DNA from: Kitasatospora sp. NBC_00240
Lineage (GTDB): Bacteria > Actinomycetota > Actinomycetes > Streptomycetales > Streptomycetaceae
Direction of reading: 5' to 3'
NCBI RefSeq assembly: GCF_026342405.1
Contig: NZ_JAPEMU010000001.1
Location: 4,154,001 to 4,218,000, forward strand
DNA length: 64,000 bases
In this document: in pieces, positions 25,829-34,209 of the stretch
Layout: every line of letters begins with the position of its first letter
Numbering within the stretch: the first letter of the stretch is position 1
Position numbers and translations under genes: made by a program
Notes under the pieces: model-generated
Told to the model about the DNA's origin: nothing
Databases searched by the model: none
What the model saw: only the letters and a program-made list of their open reading frames with translations

Positions 25829-26452
25829 TCAGCTGTCGGGCCGGTCCGGTGTGAGCACGACCCGCTGCGCGTCCCAGCTGCCGTACCGGGGATTGACCCG
25901 GACGTGCAGGGCGTCCGCCGCCTCGGCCAGTGCCCGGCGGACCTCGGTGTCCCCGGCCTCCGTCCCGGCGTCCTGCCCCCGGGCGGCGGCCAGCCGGCGG
26001 ATGCCCACCTGCTGGAGGTAGTACCGGTCGACCTCGGTCGCGGGGACGCCCCGGGCGGCCAGCAGTTGTTCCAGCTGCGCCGCGCCGCCCGCCCAGGCCT
26101 GGTCCGCCGCGCGGGCCGCCGCCGCCTCGCCGGCGCCGACGCTCAGCCCGCGGTCGGCCAGCGCCCGGGACACCAGGGCGTCCAGCACCAGCTGGGTGAC
26201 CGCCCGGCGCGCCAGTCCCTCGGCGCCCGCCTCGGCGTCACCGGGCGAGGCCGCCGTGACCGTGCGCAGCTCGGCCACCCGCTCCTGCACCGCCGTCAGG
26301 CTTATCCGCTCGCCGTCCAGCACGGCCGCGGCGCCCGCCTGCACGGGCCCGCCGCAGGAGCAGAGCAGCAGCACGCCGAGGCCGGCCACGGCCGCGGGCA
26401 GCGCCCGGGCGGCGGGGGCGACGGCGCGCCGGAAGGTGGCCAGGCGGTTCAT
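25829..26452 (-). CDS. SurA-N-like lipoprotein
   Basis: A 207-residue exported lipoprotein. The signal sequence ends in LLLCSCGG, a lipobox with Cys about 33. The mature part resembles the SurA N-terminal chaperone domain (AAVLDGERISLTAVQERVAE, then several helices to about 190). No PPIase domain follows, so it is probably a chaperone-type rather than an isomerase. The C-terminus has the NPRYGSWD motif seen in actinobacterial homologues that sit next to mazG. ATG at 26452 with GGGGAGG upstream. It is likely attached to the outer face of the membrane and acts on secreted proteins. Confidence 0.8.
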   Translation of the reverse strand: MNRLATFRRAVAPAARALPAAVAGLGVLLLCSCGGPVQAGAAAVLDGERISLTAVQERVAELRTVTAASPGDAEAGAEGLARRAVTQLVLDALVSRALADRGLSVGAGEAAAARAADQAWAGGAAQLEQLLAARGVPATEVDRYYLQQVGIRRLAAARGQDAGTEAGDTEVRRALAEAADALHVRVNPRYGSWDAQRVVLTPDRPDS

Positions 26453-26738
26453 TGCGGGAGCCTCCCCAGAGGGTGCGGCGGGGTGCGGAAGGGCGGTGCG
26501 GACCGACCGTGCGCACGGCGCGGCGCGTACGGGCGCGGTGCCGGCGCGCGCGGTGCCGCGGGCAAGGAGCGCTCGGCGCGCGGGCGGACTGCCCGGGCGC
26601 TCGGGCGCGCGTCGGCGCGCCCGCGCGGGGCGGATGCGCCCGGAGCGCCGGACGTGCCCCGAGCGTAGGGCGACCGGTGCCCGCCGTCGGGGACCCTGCT
26701 CCGAACGGGCGAACCCGGCCCGTCGCGGGTCCGGCCGG

Positions 26739-28676
26739 TCAGCGCCCGGTCGCGTACGGGTTGCCGGGGGCCGGCGTGGGCCAGCCCGCCGAGCGGGGGT
26801 CCGTCGCCGGCGGGGTCGCGGGCGCGGGCACCGGGCCGGGGGCGGGGGCGGCGGGCGGGTTGCCCGTCCGGCGGTGCTGCTGGAGCTGGTCGAGGCTCTG
26901 CCGCAGGCGGCGGACGTCCGGGTGGTGCGGGCCGAGCAGGCGTTCGCGGTCGAGGAGCAGCTGGAGCAGCCACTGCCAGGCGTTGTCCGGGTCGCCGGCG
27001 GCGGCGAGCAGCAGTCCGATCCGCTCGCGCAGGTCGTGGACCCGCTCGGGGCCGGGGTCGAGGCCCGCGTCGAGCCGGGCCGACCGGGCCGCGAGCAGCG
27101 CCTGGTACTCGGCCAGCGCCTGCGCGGGCTCGCCGAGCTGCTCCAGGCAGTCGGCCGCCCGGTGGCGGTGGTCCAGGCCCTGCGCGCCGTGCGGTCCGCC
27201 CTCCGCGGTGGCGGCCAGCAGCAGGTACTCGGGCAGGGCGTCCCGGAACCGGCGTTCGTGCAGCAGGGTCCGGGCGTAGATGGTCCGGATGGTGTGGACG
27301 AGCGGCGCGCCGTCGCCCTGCTCGGCCCGGGCCCGCGGCAGCAGCCGGGCGGCCAGGTCGATGACCTCGGCGTGGCGCTTCGCGGCGACCAGGTCGGACA
27401 GGTCCGCACAGGCCTCGGCGAGGTCCCCGACGGCCGGGGGCTGCGCCACCGGGCCCTGGGCGGGGGGACCGGGTACGGACGGGCCCTGGGCGGCCGGCGG
27501 CCACGGCTGCGGTCCGGCGGGCGAGGGGTACTGGTCCCGGGCGGGCGCGCCGGGCAGCGCCGTCATCATCAGCGGCCGGGGCTCGGTACGCCCCGGGGAG
27601 GCGGCGCCGGGCCGGCCCGGCGGGTCCGGTTGCCGGGCGGGGACGGACTGCCCGGGGACCGCTCCGGCCGCGGCGGGCCGCGCTGTCGCCGGTGGCAGGA
27701 CGGCCACCGGCGGCCCGACCGGGACGGGCGCCGGCCGCGGGTGGCCCGGGTAGCGGAACGGGCGGGTGGGGTCGGGCACCGGACCGTACGGCGGCTGGGG
27801 CTGCGGACCGGCCGCCGGCGGGAGCATCGGCAGCAGCCGCGCGTACACCTGCTGGGCGTCCGCCGGGCGGTCGGCGGGCTGCTTGGCGAGCAGGTCCAGG
27901 ACCAGCGCCTCCAGCGGCGCGGGCACCTCGGGGCGCAGCTCGCGCAGCGGTACGGGCGGCTCGTCCACGTGGCGGCGCAGCACCCCGAGGGCGGTGGGCG
28001 CGCGGAACGGCTCCTCGCCGCAGAGCATCTCGTGCAGCAGGCAGCCGAGGGCGTACAGGTCGCTGCGAGCGTCGGCGGTGGCGGCGAGGGCCTGTTCGGG
28101 TGCCATGTAGGCGGGGCTGCCGATCGGGACGCCGGTGAGGGTGAGCCGGGTGGCGTCGGCCTCCACGGCGGTGGCGATGCCGAGGTCGAGCAGCACGACC
28201 CGGCCGTCCTCACGGACCATCACGTTGCTGGGCTTGATGTCCCGGTGCACCACCGGGACGGCGTGCACGACGGCCAGCGCGGCGCAGAGCTGGGCGGCGA
28301 CGGCCGTCGCGTGCCCGATCGGGAAGGGCGCCTCCTCGGCGATCAGGTCGGCCAGGCTCAGCCCGGGGACGCGCTGCATCACCAGGTGGAGCTCGCCGTC
28401 GTCCTCGCCCGCGTCGAAGACGGTGACCAGGCCCGGGTGGTCGAGCGCGGCGGTGATCCGGCACTCCCGCAGGAAGCGGCGGCGCAGTTCCTCGCCCCGG
28501 CTCCGGCGGTGCGGTTCGGTGGTGCCGGCGGGGAGGAGGTGGTCGGTGTGCAGCAGCTTGACGGCGACCCGGCGGTCCAGCCGCTCGTCGTACGCCGCCC
28601 AGACCTGGCCCATGCCGCCGTGGCCGATCTTCTCCGCGAGCCGGTAGCGGCCGCCGATCACTCTCGGTGCGGTCAC
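26739..28676 (-). CDS. Serine/threonine protein kinase with TPR tail
   Basis: A 645-residue Hanks-type kinase. The glycine loop GHGGMGQVW (18-26), Lys40 in AVKLL, HRDIKPSN with catalytic Asp146, DLG in place of DFG (164-166) and YMAPEQ (about 190) are present, so it should be active. A Pro-rich linker follows (about 285-400). The C-terminal 200 residues are helical repeats resembling TPRs (QAL..YQALLAARSARLDAG). There is no transmembrane helix, so it is cytosolic, unlike PASTA kinases. GTG at 28676 overlaps the stop of the upstream membrane-protein gene by 4 bp, implying coupled expression and probable functional partnership. Confidence 0.92.
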   Translation of the reverse strand: MTAPRVIGGRYRLAEKIGHGGMGQVWAAYDERLDRRVAVKLLHTDHLLPAGTTEPHRRSRGEELRRRFLRECRITAALDHPGLVTVFDAGEDDGELHLVMQRVPGLSLADLIAEEAPFPIGHATAVAAQLCAALAVVHAVPVVHRDIKPSNVMVREDGRVVLLDLGIATAVEADATRLTLTGVPIGSPAYMAPEQALAATADARSDLYALGCLLHEMLCGEEPFRAPTALGVLRRHVDEPPVPLRELRPEVPAPLEALVLDLLAKQPADRPADAQQVYARLLPMLPPAAGPQPQPPYGPVPDPTRPFRYPGHPRPAPVPVGPPVAVLPPATARPAAAGAVPGQSVPARQPDPPGRPGAASPGRTEPRPLMMTALPGAPARDQYPSPAGPQPWPPAAQGPSVPGPPAQGPVAQPPAVGDLAEACADLSDLVAAKRHAEVIDLAARLLPRARAEQGDGAPLVHTIRTIYARTLLHERRFRDALPEYLLLAATAEGGPHGAQGLDHRHRAADCLEQLGEPAQALAEYQALLAARSARLDAGLDPGPERVHDLRERIGLLLAAAGDPDNAWQWLLQLLLDRERLLGPHHPDVRRLRQSLDQLQQHRRTGNPPAAPAPGPVPAPATPPATDPRSAGWPTPAPGNPYATGR

Positions 28677-29356
28677 GGCCGGCCTTCGCGGGACTGCCGG
28701 CGCAGCAGCTCGCCGAGCTGCTGGAGGTCGTCGCCGGTACGGGCCGGGGCGGGCGCCGCGGGCTGCGGTTCGACGGCGGCCGGTGCTCCGGCGACCGGTG
28801 TTCCGGCGGCCGGCGGGGCGTGGTACCGGGCCACCAGGGCGTACGGGTCGGCCTCGGCCGTCGGCGCGGGCACCCCCGTCATGGGCAGAGGTGCGACCGG
28901 GGGCGGCGGATACCAGGCGGGCTGGACCGGCTGAACGGGCGGGGCCGGCTGGTAGTACGGCGCCGGCACGGCGAGGACCGGTGCCGGCCACAGCGGCCGG
29001 CGGTCCATCGCCAGGTAGTGCAGGGGCGCGCCGAGCCAGAGCAGCACCATCGCGACGGTGCCGGTGGTGTCGGCGGTGTTCGGGCTCTTCGATCCCCCCG
29101 CGAGCGCGATGCTGACCAGGAAGACCACGAAGACCAGGCAGAACAGCACCGCACCGATCACGTCGAACACCCGCTTGCGCCGCACCGCCAGGAGCAGCGA
29201 GGGGACGACTCCGAGGAGGCCGACGGTCAGCAGCGGCGCCAGGCAGCAGAGCACCCGGCCCGGCACCCCGAACCGGCCCGGGGGCCGCTGGTCCGCACCA
29301 CCGGGTGCGGGAGCGCCGGCCGGCGGTCCGAACGGGCCCGGGTAGTGCCCTGCCAT
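28673..29356 (-). CDS. Membrane protein, partner of the kinase
   Basis: A 227-residue protein with a Pro/Gly-rich N-terminus, then three hydrophobic segments (about residues 32-56, 63-84 and 97-117) with a basic RRKRVF turn between the first two. A long Pro-rich cytoplasmic or extracellular tail carries PYYQPAPPVQPVQPAWY-like repeats. The C-terminal 30 residues (TGDDLQQLGELLRRQSREGR) form an amphipathic helix. I do not recognise a family. The 4-bp overlap with the kinase suggests it anchors the kinase, is its substrate, or reports to it. ATG at 29356 with AGGAG upstream; longer readings lack one. Confidence 0.7.
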   Translation of the reverse strand: MAGHYPGPFGPPAGAPAPGGADQRPPGRFGVPGRVLCCLAPLLTVGLLGVVPSLLLAVRRKRVFDVIGAVLFCLVFVVFLVSIALAGGSKSPNTADTTGTVAMVLLWLGAPLHYLAMDRRPLWPAPVLAVPAPYYQPAPPVQPVQPAWYPPPPVAPLPMTGVPAPTAEADPYALVARYHAPPAAGTPVAGAPAAVEPQPAAPAPARTGDDLQQLGELLRRQSREGRP

Positions 29357-29500
29357 GTGCGCTCCTGAACGGTGGTGACGGCGGTTCACGGGGCCGGCTA
29401 CGAGCCCCCGCACACGCTACCCCTCGGGCCGACACGCCGGTGGGCTTCCGGCGCCGCCGGCCCGCGCCGGCCGGAGCCGCGCGGTGGCCGCCGCTCCCCG

Positions 29501-31729
29501 TCACTCCCCCGCGGGCAGTTCCAGGGTGCCGTCCGCCAGACCGTCCGTCAGGCCCTGGGCGAGGGTGCGGCCGAGGGCCGCCGCCCGGTGCAGGGCGGTG
29601 TCGAAGGCCGCGACCCGGGCGAAGGCGGCGCCGAGGACGCGCTGCCGGTCCGGGGGGAGCCTCGGCAGCTCGACCCGGCGGATGTCGAGGCGGGCGGTGG
29701 TGGAGGCGTGGCTGGCGGCGCGGCGGGTCAGCGCGGTGGAGCGCAGCTGGCCGGCCAGGAACTCGGGGTCGACCAGAGCCGGGTCGGGCCGCAGCAGGTG
29801 CAGCTGCCGGCCGAGGGCGACGCCCTCCAGCGGGCCGCCGGCCAGCACCACCCGGGCGACGCCTCCGCCGAGGGCAGGGACCAGGACGTCGCCGGCCCGG
29901 GTGAGGACGGGGGCGTCCGGGGCTCCGGGGTCGGTCACGGCGGCGGTGTCGGTCACGGCGGCGGAGTCGGTCACGGCGGTGGGCGCAGTGCCGGCGATCA
30001 GGTCCTGGTCCGTCAGCAGCGGGACGCCTTCGGCGCCGTGACCGGCGGGCCGGCCGGGCGCGCCCGGCCCGGAGGAGACGACCTGCAGCGCGCCGCTGCG
30101 GATCAGTTCGCCGACGGTGACGACGGCCGGCGGGTGGCCCGGCTGCCGGGCGGCGCCGGCCTCGGGCAACGCGGCGTCCTGCTCGGTGAGCCCGGCGAGC
30201 AGTTCGGTCAGCCGTCCGCGCAGGTGGGCGAGGGCCGGGGCGTCACCGGCGGGGGCGGCCGGCGGGACGTGCCGGGCGGGCGAGAGGTCGGTCTCGTCGT
30301 CCAGCAGGTCGATCGCGGCCATCACCCGGTGGGTGCCCGGCCGGTCGGCGGGCACCGGCCGGCCGGTGGCGGCGGCTTCGTCGAAGGCCTGCCAGGACGC
30401 CGTCACGGTGGCCCGCAGCTCGGGCCAGTCGACCCGGTCGCGGCCGCCCTCGCCGGCGGCCTGGGGCGGGGCCGCGTCGAGCAGCAGCACCTGCCGGAAG
30501 TCGTCGCCGGGCGCCGGGCGGCGCAGCACCCACAGGTGCAGCGGCACCCCGTACGGCGGGGCGGCGCCGGCGGGCAGGGCGATCACGGCGCGCAGCGTGC
30601 CGGAGCGCAGCAGTTCGGCGCGGACCCGGCGGCCGGCCCGCCGGGAGGCGACGGTGGGCGGCAGCAGCAGGGCCGTGAGGCCGCCGGGGCGGGTGTGCGA
30701 CAGGCAGTGCAGCACCCAGGCGAGCTCGGACTCGCCGCGCGGCGGCAGCTGCCCGGCGGGCCAGCGGGAGTCGTACTGCAGCTCGTCGTGCCCCCAGTCG
30801 CGTTCGTTGTACGGGGGCTGGCAGAGCACCGCGTCCACGGCGAGGCCGGGGTGCGCGTCGGCGCGCAGCGAGTCGCCGGCCCGCAGGTCCAGCGGGAGCG
30901 GGCCGGGGTCGGTGGCCGGGGTGTGCAGAGCGAGCCGGAGCAGCGCGAGTGCGGCCGACACCGGGTCGAGGTCCTGCCCGTAGCGGGCGACCTCGGGCGG
31001 CAGGGCCAGCAGGACGGCGCCCAGCCCGACGGCCGGGTCGAACGCGGTGGCGCCCGGGACGCTGAGCAGGGGCCCGGCGACGGCGGCCAGCAGGCCGGCC
31101 GCCTCGGGCGGGGTGGGGCTGAGTTGGCGGGTGTTGGCCTCGGCGTGCCGGGTGAGCAGTCGCTCGAACGCGGCGGCCGGGCCGGCGGGGGCGTCGGCCG
31201 CCGGTCCGGCGGCCTGCGGGTCGGCGGCCGGGCCGCCGGCGGGCCGGGCGAGGTCGGCGAGCAGCCGGACGAGGTCCAGGTAGGTGCTGCCGAGCAGGCC
31301 GGGCAGGCCCAGCTGGGCGGCGCCGTCGATGCCGAAGGTCAGGGCGGCGACCCGGGCGAGCGCCCTGGGCAGGGCGGTGGCGAGGCGGGTGTCGGGCTCC
31401 GCGGCGAGGGCGGGCCAGGTCTCGGGCTCGCGGTGCAGCAGGAGGAGGAACGCGCCGGCCGGGACGAGGGGGGCGGCGGGGTGGCCGGCCGGGTCGCGGA
31501 GGGTCTCCAGCCGGCGCCAGGCGCGTTCCAGGACCGGGAGTTCGGCGATCTTGCCCTGGCCCTGCAGCCAGCTCTCGACCGCCGCCAGGGCGAAGGTCGG
31601 GCTGGCGTCGGTGCCGCCGACCGGCTGCGGGAAGTCCGGGTGGCGCCGACGCCAGTTGCTGACGGCGGCCCGGCCCACTCCGGCGAGTCTGGCGATCTCC
31701 ACCGCGGTCACCTCGGGGCGGTCCGGCAT
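29501..31729 (-). CDS. N-6 adenine-methylase-like protein, N-terminal HTH
   Basis: A 742-residue protein resembling type I HsdM/N6 adenine methylases. Residues 6-28 form a helix-turn-helix (VTAVEIARLAGVGRAAVSNW). The Rossmann core is at about 210-480: motif I is DPAVGLGAV (231-239) instead of DPACGTGGF, and motif IV is QPPY (304-307) instead of NPPY. The C-terminus (about 560-742) resembles a specificity-type target-recognition domain (VLVPALGGGVARVVLAGGPL and LDIRRVELPRLPPDRQR). No restriction subunit is nearby, so it is an orphan; altered motifs leave activity open. AVTD tandem repeats fall between the halves (29930-29984). ATG at 31729 with AAGGAG. A palindromic operator lies upstream. Confidence 0.8.
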   Translation of the reverse strand: MPDRPEVTAVEIARLAGVGRAAVSNWRRRHPDFPQPVGGTDASPTFALAAVESWLQGQGKIAELPVLERAWRRLETLRDPAGHPAAPLVPAGAFLLLLHREPETWPALAAEPDTRLATALPRALARVAALTFGIDGAAQLGLPGLLGSTYLDLVRLLADLARPAGGPAADPQAAGPAADAPAGPAAAFERLLTRHAEANTRQLSPTPPEAAGLLAAVAGPLLSVPGATAFDPAVGLGAVLLALPPEVARYGQDLDPVSAALALLRLALHTPATDPGPLPLDLRAGDSLRADAHPGLAVDAVLCQPPYNERDWGHDELQYDSRWPAGQLPPRGESELAWVLHCLSHTRPGGLTALLLPPTVASRRAGRRVRAELLRSGTLRAVIALPAGAAPPYGVPLHLWVLRRPAPGDDFRQVLLLDAAPPQAAGEGGRDRVDWPELRATVTASWQAFDEAAATGRPVPADRPGTHRVMAAIDLLDDETDLSPARHVPPAAPAGDAPALAHLRGRLTELLAGLTEQDAALPEAGAARQPGHPPAVVTVGELIRSGALQVVSSGPGAPGRPAGHGAEGVPLLTDQDLIAGTAPTAVTDSAAVTDTAAVTDPGAPDAPVLTRAGDVLVPALGGGVARVVLAGGPLEGVALGRQLHLLRPDPALVDPEFLAGQLRSTALTRRAASHASTTARLDIRRVELPRLPPDRQRVLGAAFARVAAFDTALHRAAALGRTLAQGLTDGLADGTLELPAGE
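29930..29984 (-). repeat. 18-bp in-frame tandem repeat in the methylase gene
   Basis: Three near-identical 18-bp units (GTCGGTCACGGCGGCGGA type) encode AVTD-S/T-A repeats, a short flexible linker just before the target-recognition-like domain. Repeat number could vary without changing the frame. Confidence 0.7.
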
Positions 31730-31749
31730 GGGGGCTCCTTCGGTGCGGC

Positions 31750-31836
31750 GTGCGGGGGCGGGTGCGCGGGTGCAGGTGCGGCGTGCGCGTACAGGTACGG
31801 GCGCGCGGGTGCAGGTACGGGTGCGGCCCCGGGCCT
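31750..31836. repeat. Degenerate short repeats upstream of the methylase
   Basis: Units of the form GCGGGTGCAGGTGCGG / GTACAGGTACGGGCGC recur about five times between the methylase start and its palindromic operator. They form a purine-alternating GC-rich leader of about 90 nt. No coding function is evident. Confidence 0.5.
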
Positions 31837-31867
31837 GCGGCCGGTGTGACCACACAGCATAGCCAGC

Positions 31868-31933
31868 GTGAACACCGGGGTCTGTTCACACGTGAACAGA
31901 GAGGTTTGCTGAAATGCCGTTGACATCGTTCAC
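31868..31933. promoter_or_regulatory. GTGAAC palindrome cluster in divergent promoter
   Basis: CTGTTCAC-AC-GTGAACAG (31882-31899) is an inverted repeat with perfect 8-bp arms and a 2-bp spacer. Further GTGAAC half-sites lie at 31868 and 31928. TTGACA at 31920 is a possible -35 for the lipoprotein gene; on the other strand TATGCT (31861-31856) could be the methylase -10. Half-site order differs from Rex boxes, so a different protein is expected, possibly the HTH-bearing methylase itself. Confidence 0.6.
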
Positions 31934-32016
31934 AGCTGGTGGTGTGATCTACCCATCGCTTCCGGCGGCAGCCGCCGCAGGGGGAGCGCCCACCTCACCG
32001 ATCGGGAGAGCCCGCC

Positions 32017-32619
32017 ATGTCCTTCACCGCCACCGCCCGCCGCCGCTCCGCCGCCCTCCTGCTCGGCGCCGCCCTGGTCACCCTGAGCGCCACCGCCTGC
32101 ACCTCGGGCGCCTCCGTCTCGACCACCCCCAAGCAGACGGCCGCCGCCCCGGCCGCCGACGGCGCGAAGCCGGCCGACCAGGGCGCGGCCAAGGCGCCCG
32201 CGGCCGCCAAGGTCGGCGACACCATCGCGCTCAAGGGCATGGAGAAGAGCAACACCGCCGACGTCACGGCGGTGAAGGTGGTCGACAACGCCGAGAGCGG
32301 CGACGAGTACCTCAAGCCCGCCGACGGGAAGCGCTGGGTCGCGGTGCAGTTCCAGATCAAGGCCACCGGCACCAAGGCCTACAGCGACGCCCCGCTCGGC
32401 GCCGCCAAGGTGGTGGACGCCCAGGGCCAGTCCTACGGCCCGAGCTTCACCGACACCACCGCCGGGCCCAGCTTCCAGACCCCCACCAACATCGCCCCCG
32501 GCGAGACGGGCAAGGGCTTCATCACCTTCGAGGTCCCGAAGGACGCCAAGCTCGACAAGATCCAGTTCGGCCTGGACGCCGGCTTCGCCGACCAGACCGG
32601 CCAGTGGAAGATCGGCTGA
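32017..32619 (+). CDS. DUF4352 lipoprotein
   Basis: A 200-residue exported protein. The signal peptide ends in a lipobox-like TLSATAC (Cys 28). An Ala/Lys/Pro linker precedes a C-terminal immunoglobulin-like DUF4352 domain (about 65-200), recognisable by the strand order GDTIALKGM, KRWVAVQFQIKATGTKAY, YGPSFTDTTAGPSFQTPTNI and GFITFEVPKDAKLDKIQF. Proteins of this family are surface lipoproteins of unknown ligand. ATG follows GGGAGAG. It is divergent from the orphan methylase with a shared palindromic control region, so the two may be co-regulated. Confidence 0.85.
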   Translation: MSFTATARRRSAALLLGAALVTLSATACTSGASVSTTPKQTAAAPAADGAKPADQGAAKAPAAAKVGDTIALKGMEKSNTADVTAVKVVDNAESGDEYLKPADGKRWVAVQFQIKATGTKAYSDAPLGAAKVVDAQGQSYGPSFTDTTAGPSFQTPTNIAPGETGKGFITFEVPKDAKLDKIQFGLDAGFADQTGQWKIG

Positions 32620-32761
32620 GGCCGCACCCGCCCGCCGGTCCCCCGCAGGACTGCCCCTTCGACCGTGCATCGCTGCCCACCCGGCCGTTCCCGGCCGGCC
32701 GCGGCAGCGTGTACCTGTGGAAGGTCCCCCCAGTCCCACCAGAGAGGGGCCTCAGCCCGCC

Positions 32762-34102
32762 ATGCACACCCCCGACCACGGGAAGAGTCCCGAGCCGCGG
32801 CGGAGCCCCGCACCGGTGCGCCCCGCAGCCCCGGCCCCCACCCGGACCGAACCGGGCCCGCTGACCGGGCCGGCGGCCCTCGCCCTCCAACGCAGCGTCG
32901 GTAACCGCGCGGTGGGCCTGCTCGTCCAGCGGGCCCAGCACCAGCACGGGTCCGGCTGCGGCCACGACCAGGCGGAGCAGCCCTCGCTCCAGCGCTCCGC
33001 CGTGCACGAGGTGCTGGGTACGCCTGGCCAGGCCCTGGCCGCACCCCGGCGGCAGGAGATGGAGTCCCGGCTCGGCGCCGACTTCTCCGACGTACGCGTG
33101 CACACCGACAGCGCCGCCCGGGCGTCCGCCGCCGAGGTCGGCGCCCGGGCCTACACATCCGGCAACCACATCGTCATCGGGGACGGGGGCGGCGACTCCC
33201 ACACCCTGGCCCACGAGCTGACCCACGTGATCCAGCAACGCCAGGGGCCGGTGGCCGGCAGCGACAACGGCTCCGGCCTGCGCGTCAGCGACCCCACCGA
33301 CCGCTTCGAGCGCGAGGCCGAGGCGAACGCCACCCGGGCGATGTCGGACGCGGCCCCGGCTCAGCGCGCGGAAACGGAAGGGGCGCCGCTCCAACGGTCG
33401 GGCGCATCCGGAACTCTCCAACGGGTCAGGAACAACGGCGAAGGCAGCTCGACCGGAGGGGCGGCCTCCAAGCAGGGCGAGCACATCTTCAACGCGCTCA
33501 ACGCCCTTGTCGACAGACTGCGGGAGGCGCTCGTAGCACTTCTCGACCGCGAGTTCGATCACCTGGACTCGTACTCCAGTACCCCAGCAGCCCATGCGGC
33601 CGCCACTACGGCCAGGCAGACGGCAGATCAATCACTGGCCGCCCTGGCCGGGTTGACCACCGCCGCCGGTCGCCTCCGCGACAACACCAGGTTCCGCTCC
33701 GCCATGACAGGCGGCGCCAAGGGCCCGGACGGCGACGCCAACTCCCAGTCCTACTCGGATTTCTGCGGTTCGGTGACCGCCGCGGTCCGCGGTTGCGCGA
33801 ACCGCACCTGGACCGACACGGCACTTCGCGGGCTCGATGCCGGACTCATCGGAACCATCAAGGACACCACCGCCCAGAGCAACAAGGCCACGGAGTTGGG
33901 ATCGAGCAACAAGACCCAACGCGAATTCAGCGCCTGGGTCACCGAAACCGAAACCGCGATGCGGAACCTCTTCACCGGACTCATCACCGCTGCCAACGAC
34001 GTCCATCTGGCCATCGTCGCCGCGAAGCAGATCAAGCGCCCGGCTGCGCAACCGGAGGCGCAACCGGATGGCGATGAGACTCCTGGGCCTGCGCCGGAGT
34101 GA
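32762..34102 (+). CDS. DUF4157 (eCIS core domain) protein
   Basis: A 446-residue protein with the DUF4157 domain (about 85-163): DFSDVRVHTDSAARASAAEV, then GNHIVIGDG and the zinc-protease-like HELTHVIQQ (H151, E152, H155). LQRSVGNRAV (42-51) and FEREAEANATRAM (182-194) are typical flanking elements. DUF4157 proteins are associated with extracellular contractile injection systems, often as effectors or pre-toxins with variable C-termini. The C-terminal 210 residues here are helical, Ser/Thr/Asn-rich and lower in GC, with no known domain. No contractile genes are nearby. The ATG at 32762 is preferred; a GTG at 32717 is an alternative. Confidence 0.82.
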   Translation: MHTPDHGKSPEPRRSPAPVRPAAPAPTRTEPGPLTGPAALALQRSVGNRAVGLLVQRAQHQHGSGCGHDQAEQPSLQRSAVHEVLGTPGQALAAPRRQEMESRLGADFSDVRVHTDSAARASAAEVGARAYTSGNHIVIGDGGGDSHTLAHELTHVIQQRQGPVAGSDNGSGLRVSDPTDRFEREAEANATRAMSDAAPAQRAETEGAPLQRSGASGTLQRVRNNGEGSSTGGAASKQGEHIFNALNALVDRLREALVALLDREFDHLDSYSSTPAAHAAATTARQTADQSLAALAGLTTAAGRLRDNTRFRSAMTGGAKGPDGDANSQSYSDFCGSVTAAVRGCANRTWTDTALRGLDAGLIGTIKDTTAQSNKATELGSSNKTQREFSAWVTETETAMRNLFTGLITAANDVHLAIVAAKQIKRPAAQPEAQPDGDETPGPAPE

Positions 34103-34209
34103 CGCAAGCGACCGGCCGGGCGCCGGCCGGGCGCCGGCCGGGGGAGGATCCGCCGACCGGCCGTCACGGGCGGGGACACCCGGCGCACCGACTTCGGCAG
34201 GCCCAACCG

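Noticed and set aside
31882..31899. Rex operator at the methylase promoter
   Set aside because: The half-sites are GTTCAC-N2-GTGAAC, the opposite order to TTGTGAA-N4-TTCACAA, so it is not a Rex box.
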